Shown here one piece after another: positions 1-5,015 of a DNA stretch of 5,015 nt; position 1 is the first letter of the stretch, and the number at the start of each line of letters is the position of its first letter. The position numbers and the translations under genes were made by a program. The notes beneath the pieces are model-generated. The model was not told where the DNA came from and did no database searches. It worked only from the letters and a program-made list of their open reading frames with translations. Source of the stretch: Micrococcales bacterium (GTDB taxonomy: Bacteria; Actinomycetota; Actinomycetes; Actinomycetales; Dermatophilaceae); the NCBI GenBank assembly GCA_003132125.1, contig PKWT01000230.1:2220-7234 (forward strand). Direction: 5' to 3'.

Positions 1-1553
1 CCGGGGAGGGCGAGTGTCTCGGTGTCGTTGCCCTCTCCGACTGTGCCCAGCCCGAACAGGCCGGCCTGGTCGCCGACCACCACCACGGCGACGTCGGCCT
101 CGGAGGCCAGCCGCACGGCTTCGGCGAAGCCGGACTTGTCGTTGCCCTCGACGGTGCAGCCGAGGGCGTACCGGACGTCCACGCCCGGCAGCTCCGCGTG
201 GAGCGCCTCCAGCACCGAGGGGATGTCGAACCCCATCGGCACCTCCGGGTGGTGGACAAGCACGTGGTTGGCGAACGAGTAGCAGCCCATCAGGGCCTGG
301 GCACGATCCGCGTTCGGGCCGAGCACGGCAACACGCGTCGGCATCGGGCGGTCCGGGCCGCACAAAGGAAGCGCGCCGTCGTTGGTGAGCAGCACCACGG
401 ACTCCTCCGCCAGCCGGCGCGCGACGTCGCGGTGCTGCGGGGAGTCGAGGTCGATCGTCGTCGGAGGCTCGTCCTCGAACGTGGCGTCGAGCAGGCCGAG
501 CTCCTCCTTCTGCGCAAGCGCCCGGAGCACCGCGCGGTCCACCAGTGCCTCGTCGACCAGCCCGGACCGTAGGCGTGCGGCGAGCGGCTCGAGGAAGGCG
601 TCCCCGGTGGGCAGCTCGATGTCGATACCGGCGGCGAGCGCCAGCGCAGCGGCCTCCCCGAGGTCCGCGCCGACGGCGTGCAGGACGTGCAGGAACGCCA
701 CCGAGAAGTAGTCCGCGACCACGACGCCGTCAAACCCCCAGGTCTCTCGGAGGAGCTCGGTGAGGTACGTGGGGTCGGCGGCGATCGGCACGCCGTCCAC
801 TTCGTTGTACGAGTTCATGACAGAGCGCACCCCGCCATCGAGAACCGCCATCTCGAACGGTGGCAGCAGCACGTCAGCCAGCTCGCGTGGGCCTGCGCTC
901 ACCGGGGCATGGTTGCGGCCAGCTCGCGAGGCCGAGTACCCGACGAAGTGCTTCAGCGTGGCATGCACGCCTGCGGACTGCAGGCCGAGCACGTAGGCCG
1001 TGCCGACCGTGCCGACCAGGTACGGGTCCTCGCCGATGCACTCGTCGACCCGCCCCCAGCGCGGGTCGCGGACCACGTCGAGCACCGGGGCCAGGCCCTG
1101 GTGCACGCCGAGCTCACGCATCGATGCGCCGATGAGCGCGCCCATCTCTTGCACCAGGTCCGGGTCGAAGGACGCGCCCCAGGCCAGCGGGGTGGGGAAT
1201 GTGGCGGCCTGCCACGCGGCGAGGCCGGTCAGGCACTCCTCGTGCACCAGGGCGGGGATGCCGAGCCGCGTCTGGGTGCGAAGGCGGCGCTGCTCTCGCC
1301 ACAGCCATGCGGCCCGCTCGACCGGATCGACCGGCCGGGTGCCGTAGACGCGTGTCAGGTGACCGATCCCGTGGATGGTGGCCTCCTCCAGGCGCCCCGA
1401 GGACGCCATCTCACCCTGCATGGGCGCGACCACTGCGCCACCCTGATCGACCCAGAACCCCACGAGCTGGGCGAGCTTCTCCTCCAGCGTCATGCGCGCG
1501 TGCAGCGCACTCACCCGCTCGGACACCTGCGGCATGCCTGGAATGACGGTCAC
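1..1553 (-). CDS. bxlA: Glycoside hydrolase family 3 enzyme, probable intracellular beta-xylosidase (3' part cut by window edge)
   Basis: A retaining exo-glycosidase that removes terminal sugars from short oligosaccharides, probably in the cytoplasm because no signal peptide is visible. The 517 visible residues cover the whole (beta/alpha)8 domain (about 20-355) and the start of the alpha/beta sandwich domain (about 378-517). Family landmarks are MTLEEKLAQL (21-30), HEECLTG (104-110), DPRWGR (163-168), GEDPYLVG (174-181), KHFVGYSASRAGRNHAP (201-217), MNSYNEVDGVP (246-256), nucleophile Asp281 in VVADYFSV, SVVLLTNDGALPL (385-397) and VGEGND (505-510). Glu507 may be the acid/base residue, inferred by family analogy. 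The frame is open to position 1; relatives are about 750-790 residues, so the C-terminus is missing. I chose the GTG at 1553 because AAGGAGA lies 7 nt upstream; ATGs at 1535 and 1493 are less well placed. It follows two sugar permeases in the bxlEFGA order. Beta-glucosidase or alpha-L-arabinopyranosidase activity cannot be excluded. The GH3 call is firm; the substrate and symbol are inferred. Confidence 0.93.
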   Translation of the reverse strand, partial: MTVIPGMPQVSERVSALHARMTLEEKLAQLVGFWVDQGGAVVAPMQGEMASSGRLEEATIHGIGHLTRVYGTRPVDPVERAAWLWREQRRLRTQTRLGIPALVHEECLTGLAAWQAATFPTPLAWGASFDPDLVQEMGALIGASMRELGVHQGLAPVLDVVRDPRWGRVDECIGEDPYLVGTVGTAYVLGLQSAGVHATLKHFVGYSASRAGRNHAPVSAGPRELADVLLPPFEMAVLDGGVRSVMNSYNEVDGVPIAADPTYLTELLRETWGFDGVVVADYFSVAFLHVLHAVGADLGEAAALALAAGIDIELPTGDAFLEPLAARLRSGLVDEALVDRAVLRALAQKEELGLLDATFEDEPPTTIDLDSPQHRDVARRLAEESVVLLTNDGALPLCGPDRPMPTRVAVLGPNADRAQALMGCYSFANHVLVHHPEVPMGFDIPSVLEALHAELPGVDVRYALGCTVEGNDKSGFAEAVRLASEADVAVVVVGDQAGLFGLGTVGEGNDTETLALP

Positions 1554-1560
1554 AAGATCT

Positions 1561-1567
1561 TCTCCTT
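1561..1567 (-). promoter_or_regulatory. Ribosome binding site deciding the GTG start of the GH3 gene
   Basis: AAGGAGA on the minus strand lies 7 nt before the GTG at 1553. It is a strong Shine-Dalgarno match. It favours GTG over the in-frame ATG codons 18 and 60 nt further in, and the six residues it adds cost nothing in family alignment. Confidence 0.8.
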
Positions 1568-1594
1568 CAACTCTTACTGGATGACGATGTGCTG

Positions 1595-1612
1595 GCATCG
1601 CCGCTTCGATGC
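1595..1612 (-). other. Perfect 6-bp inverted repeat in the permease-hydrolase gap
   Basis: On the minus strand GCATCG, six loop bases (AAGCGG) and CGATGC form a perfect hairpin in the 114-nt gap between the second permease stop (1668) and the GH3 start (1553). No run of T follows it, so it does not look like a Rho-independent terminator. It could be an mRNA processing or stability element, or a small operator-like dyad. A 6-bp match may also arise by chance in GC-rich DNA. The rest of the gap shows only a weak CGGAC/GTCCG pair just after the permease stop, and the ribosome binding site of the hydrolase. I see no clear internal promoter. Confidence 0.35.
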
Positions 1613-1667
1613 TGCCGAGCCCGGGGTTGTTCCGGCCGACGATGAGCGGACGCTCGACGTCGGTCCG

Positions 1668-2546
1668 TCAGCCTTTGACCGCTCCCGTCAGGCCGCCGAC
1701 GATGCGACGCTCGAAGAGGCTGAAGAAGACCAGCGCCGGGATCATCGACAGCGACGTGAACGCCAGGACCTTGGCGGTATCGACCGAGTACTGCGACGCG
1801 AACGCCTGCACGCCCAGCGGCAAGGTAAACGTGCCCTGGTCGTTGAGGATGAACAGCGGCAGCAGGTAGTTGTTCCAGCTCCCGATGAACGCCAGAATCC
1901 CCACCGTGATGACGCCCGGGACCGACAGCGGCACCACCATGCGGAAGAAGAATGCCAGGCGGCTGCACCCGTCGATCGCTGCGGCCTCCTCGATCTCGTT
2001 CGGGATCGCTCGCAGGAACGGCACGAGGATGATCACCGTTGTCGGCAGACCGAACGCGATCTGCGGGAGGATGATCCCCGGTAGCGAGTTCATCAGGCCG
2101 AGGCTCTTGATCATGATGTACAGCGGCGTGATCGCGACGGTCATGGGGAACATGAGGCCGGCGGCGAACAAGGTGTACATCGCAGCGCGCCCGCGGAAGC
2201 GGTAACGAGCCAGGACATAACTCGCCATGAGGCCCAGGACGACCACACCCACCGTCGTGGCGACGGCGGAGATCGTCGAGTTCAGGACCTCCTGCCAGAA
2301 GACCCCACCTTTGAGGACGTTGAGGTAGTTGCCAATCTCCCACGGGCTCGGGAGCCCGGCCGGACTGTTCGTGATCTGGGAGTTCGTCCGGAAGCCGCCG
2401 ATGATGATGTAGACGACGGGCGCGAGCATGGTCGCGACCAGCAGGAGCGCGATGAAGTAGATCGTCGGGTTGCTCCAGTCGCGCTTCGCACGTTCCCTGT
2501 GGCTGCCTGGCACCTGAGCAGGTGCGTCGAGAGTGGTCGCAGGCAT
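1668..2546 (-). CDS. bxlG: CUT1-family sugar ABC transporter permease (MalG-like)
   Basis: An inner-membrane subunit that pairs with the upstream permease to form the translocation channel for an oligosaccharide. It is 292 residues, normal for MalG-type permeases. A short polar N-terminus (1-26) is followed by about six membrane segments near 27-50, 89-113, 121-144, 153-178, 205-226 and 259-279. The EAA loop that docks on the ATPase is clear: EIEEAAAIDGCSRLAFFF (184-201), leading to VVPLSVPGV. The C-terminal FERRIVGGLTGAVKG is typical of this subunit. The start is the ATG at 2546, whose A is also the last base of the TAA stop of the preceding gene (TAATG), so translation is probably coupled. 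An AGGGGG at 2556-2561 lies 9 nt upstream. The family call is firm; the xylobiose assignment and symbol rest on operon order and the GH3 neighbour. Confidence 0.95.
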   Translation of the reverse strand: MPATTLDAPAQVPGSHRERAKRDWSNPTIYFIALLLVATMLAPVVYIIIGGFRTNSQITNSPAGLPSPWEIGNYLNVLKGGVFWQEVLNSTISAVATTVGVVVLGLMASYVLARYRFRGRAAMYTLFAAGLMFPMTVAITPLYIMIKSLGLMNSLPGIILPQIAFGLPTTVIILVPFLRAIPNEIEEAAAIDGCSRLAFFFRMVVPLSVPGVITVGILAFIGSWNNYLLPLFILNDQGTFTLPLGVQAFASQYSVDTAKVLAFTSLSMIPALVFFSLFERRIVGGLTGAVKG

Positions 2547-3571
2547 TACTCCGTGCCCCCTGTGAGCGCGCCTTCGGTGTCGCGGCGCAGGACGAAGCGC
2601 TGGTAGAGGAGCGCGATGACGAGCGAGATCATGAACAGTACGACCGCCACGGCATTGCCATAGCCGAAGTTGCCGGAATTACGACCGTTGGTGACCATGT
2701 AGGTGGCCATCGTCGAGGTACCGGCTGTCGAGGAGACGTACTGACCCCAGATGATGTAGACGAGGTCGAACAGCTGCAGCGAGCCGATGATCGACAGGAA
2801 CGCCCAGATGCGGACCGTGGGCCCCAACAACGGCAGCGTGATCCTGCGTTGTGTCTGCCAGTACGAGGCGCCGTCGATCGCCGCCGCCTCGCTCAGCTCC
2901 GCCGGGATGCCTTGAAGGCCGGCGAGGAAGAGGAGCACCGCGAACCCGATGTACTTCCACGAGATGATCACCATGAGCGACCAGATCGCGATCTTCGGGT
3001 CCGACAGCCAGTCGTGCGCGAATCCGCCGAGCCCGATGTTCTTCAGCAGATCGTTCACGGCCCCGGTGGTCTGGAGCATCAGGCTCCAGCCGGTGCCGAC
3101 GATGACCTCCGAGACCACGTACGGGACGAAGATGAGCACGCGGACCACCGACTTCCCGCGAATCTTCTTGTTGAGCAGCAGCGCCAGGCCGATCGCGGCG
3201 GGACCCTGCATCACCAGAGACAGCACGACAATGGTTGCGTTGTGATTCAGCGCATCCAGGAAGAGACCGTCGTGGAAGATGGTGACGTAGTTCTTCAACC
3301 CGATGAAGTTGGTCGGTACGCCGTAGCCCTTCCAGGCGTAGAAGCCGTAGTACGCGGCCATGGCGACCGGAAAGATCACGAAGGTCAGGAAGATGATGAT
3401 GGCCGGGCCCGAGAGCACGGCGATCTCAAGACGAGCCGGCCAGCCGACACCGCGTCGGCGCTGGCGTGGCCCGGAAGAGGGCAGCCCAACCGCTGCGCTG
3501 CCCTCTCCGGGCGAGAGAACCACAGGCGAGCCCCTCGAGACTGATGAGCTCTCGCGAGTGGGATCAGCCAT
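2546..3571 (-). CDS. bxlF: CUT1-family sugar ABC transporter permease (MalF-like)
   Basis: The first inner-membrane channel subunit, partner of the downstream permease. It is 341 residues from the ATG at 3571. The first 48 residues are a polar, Ser/Gly/Pro- and Arg-rich cytoplasmic tail. About six membrane segments follow near 51-76, 112-133, 144-166, 195-217, 253-275 and 303-325. The EAA loop for ATPase contact is ELSEAAAIDGASYWQTQRR (225-243), followed by ITLPLLGPTV. The frame stays open upstream to 3904, but that stretch overlaps the binding-protein gene and does not resemble a permease. The 3571 start lies 14 nt after the binding-protein stop. The Shine-Dalgarno is weak: only GAGA about 5 nt upstream, with AAGGGA too far away at 17 nt. 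Translation may therefore depend on coupling to the upstream gene. The substrate is inferred from context only. Confidence 0.94.
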   Translation of the reverse strand: MADPTRESSSVSRGSPVVLSPGEGSAAVGLPSSGPRQRRRGVGWPARLEIAVLSGPAIIIFLTFVIFPVAMAAYYGFYAWKGYGVPTNFIGLKNYVTIFHDGLFLDALNHNATIVVLSLVMQGPAAIGLALLLNKKIRGKSVVRVLIFVPYVVSEVIVGTGWSLMLQTTGAVNDLLKNIGLGGFAHDWLSDPKIAIWSLMVIISWKYIGFAVLLFLAGLQGIPAELSEAAAIDGASYWQTQRRITLPLLGPTVRIWAFLSIIGSLQLFDLVYIIWGQYVSSTAGTSTMATYMVTNGRNSGNFGYGNAVAVVLFMISLVIALLYQRFVLRRDTEGALTGGTE

Positions 3572-3585
3572 GTGCGTCTCGCGCT

Positions 3586-4890
3586 CTATCCCTTGGCGGC
3601 GGCGTCGTTCGCGGCCTTGATGATGCCAGATGCGTCGCCCTTCCCCGCGAGCAGGTTCACCACGCCGACGTTGAGAGCGTTTCCGACGTTCTGCCCGTAG
3701 AGCGTGTCCAGCCACTGCGAGACGTACGGAGCGGAGTTGTAGGCCTCCATGATCGACTTCAGGTAGGGCTCGGTCACGATGGCCTGCGCCTCGGTGTTCA
3801 CCGGCGGCGCGTTGAAGGCCTTGTAGTACGCCTCCTCGACGGGCGTCGTCGCGATGTAGGTCAGGAAGTCGGTGCATGCCGGCTTCGGCGCCTTGGCCGA
3901 GCACGAGTAGCCGTCGACACCGGCCATGATCGCCTTCGGGTCACCCTGGCCGCCCGAGATCGTCGGGAACGGGAACCATCCGAGATCCGGCAGCGGCTTC
4001 TGGTCCGGGGTGAGGGAGGCGATGACACCCGGGTCCCAGGCCCCCATGAGCTCCATCGACGCCTTGTGGTTCGCCACCAGGCCCGCGGAGCTCCCTGCAC
4101 CCTGCTGGGCAGCAGTGGTGAGGAAGCCCTTGTTGAACGGCTTGGTTGCGGCGAACGTCGCGAGGTCCTGGCCGGCCTTCAGCCAGCACGGGTCGGTGAA
4201 CGTCTTGTCCGCCGCGGCCTTGTTCAGCGTGTCGGCGCTGCACTCGCGCAACGCCATGAAGAAGAACCAGTGCGCGGCTGGCCAGGCGTCCTTCGCGCCG
4301 ACGGCGATCGGGTCGACACCCTGGGCCTTGAGCTTCGTCACGGCGGCGTTCAGGTCGTCGAACGTCTTCGGGGTCTCGGTGATCCCCGCCTTGGTGAAGA
4401 GGGTCTGGCTGTAGAAGAGCCCGCCCGGGAGCATCGAGACCGGCATGGCATAGGTCTTGCCGTCGAGTTGCTCGGCCTTGAAGGACCCGGCCGGGATGGC
4501 CTGCTTGGTCGCGTCCGTGATCGAGGCCGAGATGTCCATCAGCTGCCCGGCCGACACCATCGCCGCCATCTTTCCGCCACCTCGCTGCAAGAAGATGTCC
4601 GGTGCACTTCCCGAGTTCAGCGCCGTCTGCAGCTTGCCGTCCAGGTCCTCGTTCTGGATCGCCTGGATGGTGATCTTCACATTCGGGTGGGCCTTCTCGA
4701 AGTCCGCGGCGGTCTTCGCCCAGAAGGCCTTGCCATCGCCCGTCGTGGCGTTGTGCCAGAACGTCATGGTCGTCGCGCCGCCGCTGCTACCGCTGCTGGC
4801 GCCGCCACCACCACTGCTGCTGCAGGCCGTGAGCCCCGCAGCACCCATTACCAGGGCGGCCGATACCGCCAGGGACTTCCTCAGCTTCAT
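3586..4890 (-). CDS. bxlE: Lipoprotein sugar-binding protein of a CUT1 ABC transporter, probably xylobiose/xylo-oligosaccharide
   Basis: Extracellular membrane-anchored receptor that captures an oligosaccharide and delivers it to the two permeases encoded downstream. It is 434 residues from the ATG at 4890. Residues 1-22 form a lipoprotein signal peptide: a basic start (MKLRK), a hydrophobic core and the lipobox LTAC, with Cys23 as the predicted lipidated residue. A Ser/Gly linker (24-38) follows. The mature protein has the family 1 extracellular solute-binding fold: TMTFWHNATTGDGKAFW (41-57), DFEKAHPNVKITI (63-75) and LNSGSAPDIFLQRGGG (91-106). Several Trp residues (45, 203, 208, 236, 285, 305, 393) could stack on sugar. 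Four mature cysteines (217, 235, 330, 339) are spaced as two possible local disulfides. A longer in-frame start at 5010 adds residues that would bury the signal peptide, so I rejected it; AAGGAGG 9 nt before 4890 supports the chosen start. The family is firm; the substrate is inferred from the operon. Confidence 0.94.
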   Translation of the reverse strand: MKLRKSLAVSAALVMGAAGLTACSSSGGGGASSGSSGGATTMTFWHNATTGDGKAFWAKTAADFEKAHPNVKITIQAIQNEDLDGKLQTALNSGSAPDIFLQRGGGKMAAMVSAGQLMDISASITDATKQAIPAGSFKAEQLDGKTYAMPVSMLPGGLFYSQTLFTKAGITETPKTFDDLNAAVTKLKAQGVDPIAVGAKDAWPAAHWFFFMALRECSADTLNKAAADKTFTDPCWLKAGQDLATFAATKPFNKGFLTTAAQQGAGSSAGLVANHKASMELMGAWDPGVIASLTPDQKPLPDLGWFPFPTISGGQGDPKAIMAGVDGYSCSAKAPKPACTDFLTYIATTPVEEAYYKAFNAPPVNTEAQAIVTEPYLKSIMEAYNSAPYVSQWLDTLYGQNVGNALNVGVVNLLAGKGDASGIIKAANDAAAKG

Positions 4891-4899
4891 GAGTTCTTT

Positions 4900-4906
4900 C
4901 CTCCTT
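4900..4906 (-). promoter_or_regulatory. Strong ribosome binding site of the binding-protein gene
   Basis: AAGGAGG on the minus strand lies 9 nt before the ATG at 4890. It is the best Shine-Dalgarno in the window. That fits the usual need to make more binding protein than permease, and it decides against the upstream in-frame ATG at 5010. Confidence 0.85.
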
Positions 4907-5015
4907 GTCGAGCAGCAGAAAATGCGGAGATTGCCCCCTGCGGAGTGGAACTGGCGGCGGCTGCTGACGTGCGCGTGGGCCTGTGTCCGGTTGTCATCAC
5001 TCGCCGTCACCGTCC
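4907..5015 (-). promoter_or_regulatory. Upstream leader of the operon, probably containing or adjoining its promoter
   Basis: This non-coding stretch precedes the first gene of the cluster and continues past the window edge. It contains an interrupted inverted repeat: GTCAGCAGC (minus strand, 4960-4968) faces GCTGCTCGAC (4907-4916) with one bulged C and a loop of about 43 nt, ending next to the ribosome binding site. I could not identify a convincing -35/-10 pair; a GCATTT near 4919-4924 is a weak -10 candidate. No clear LacI-type operator palindrome and no close CGAA/TTCG pair is visible here. The operator may lie beyond position 5015. Confidence 0.35.

Noticed and set aside
1595..1612. Rho-independent terminator between the second permease and the GH3 gene
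   Set aside because: The stem is only 6 bp and no T-tract follows on the minus strand, so termination here is unlikely on sequence grounds.
678..2084. A 468-codon plus-strand open frame
   Set aside because: It runs antisense across the GH3 gene, the gap and the second permease. Its translation is rich in Arg, His, Asp and Gln with no recognisable domain, as expected from the reverse frame of GC-biased codons, while the minus strand encodes clear conserved proteins.
1567..2343. A 258-codon minus-strand open frame overlapping the second permease in another frame
   Set aside because: It has no membrane segments or motifs, and the overlapping permease frame carries an intact EAA loop.
2522..3544. 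A 340-codon plus-strand open frame
   Set aside because: It lies antisense to the MalF-like permease and has the same Arg/Asp/Glu/His-rich shadow composition with no motif.
3572..3904. N-terminal extension of the first permease up to an ATG at 3904
   Set aside because: The extra residues overlap the 3' end of the binding-protein gene in another frame, are low in hydrophobic content and unlike any permease. The start at 3571 gives a normal family length.
4891..5010. N-terminal extension of the sugar-binding protein from an ATG at 5010
   Set aside because: It would bury the lipoprotein signal peptide behind 40 polar residues. The ATG at 4890 has a near-perfect ribosome binding site and directly begins the signal peptide.

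Overview
The window is a high-GC stretch with strong G/C preference at third codon positions. It carries a single minus-strand gene cluster of the carbohydrate-uptake (CUT1) ABC type, read from high to low coordinates. The long Gly/Ser linker after the lipobox cysteine, the GC-rich codon use and the lack of a local ATPase gene all suggest an actinobacterium. The genus cannot be fixed from the sequence alone.

Layout in transcription order: (1) a 125-nt upstream leader at 4891-5015, with a strong ribosome binding site; (2) a lipoprotein sugar-binding protein at 3586-4890; (3) a first inner-membrane permease (MalF-like) at 2546-3571, 14 nt downstream; (4) a second permease (MalG-like) at 1668-2546, whose start codon overlaps the previous stop by one base; (5) a 114-nt gap holding a small perfect hairpin; (6) a GTG-started glycoside hydrolase family 3 enzyme at 1-1553. 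The enzyme runs off the left edge, with 517 residues visible and probably about a third missing.

The gene order binding protein - permease - permease - intracellular GH3 matches the xylobiose uptake and hydrolysis operon (bxlE-bxlF-bxlG-bxlA) known from Streptomyces. The likely working model is that the lipoprotein captures a short plant-wall oligosaccharide (xylobiose is the best guess), the two permeases import it using an ATPase encoded elsewhere (MsiK-type), and the cytoplasmic GH3 enzyme splits it into monosaccharides. A Glu in the enzyme where GH3 beta-glucosidases usually have a substrate-binding Asp supports pentoside specificity.

Everything longer than about 150 nt is accounted for by these four genes. 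Several long plus-strand open frames are antisense shadows of them. I see no mobile element, CRISPR array, tRNA or rRNA, and no convincing undescribed system. The cluster is an ordinary sugar-utilisation operon with a few details worth checking.
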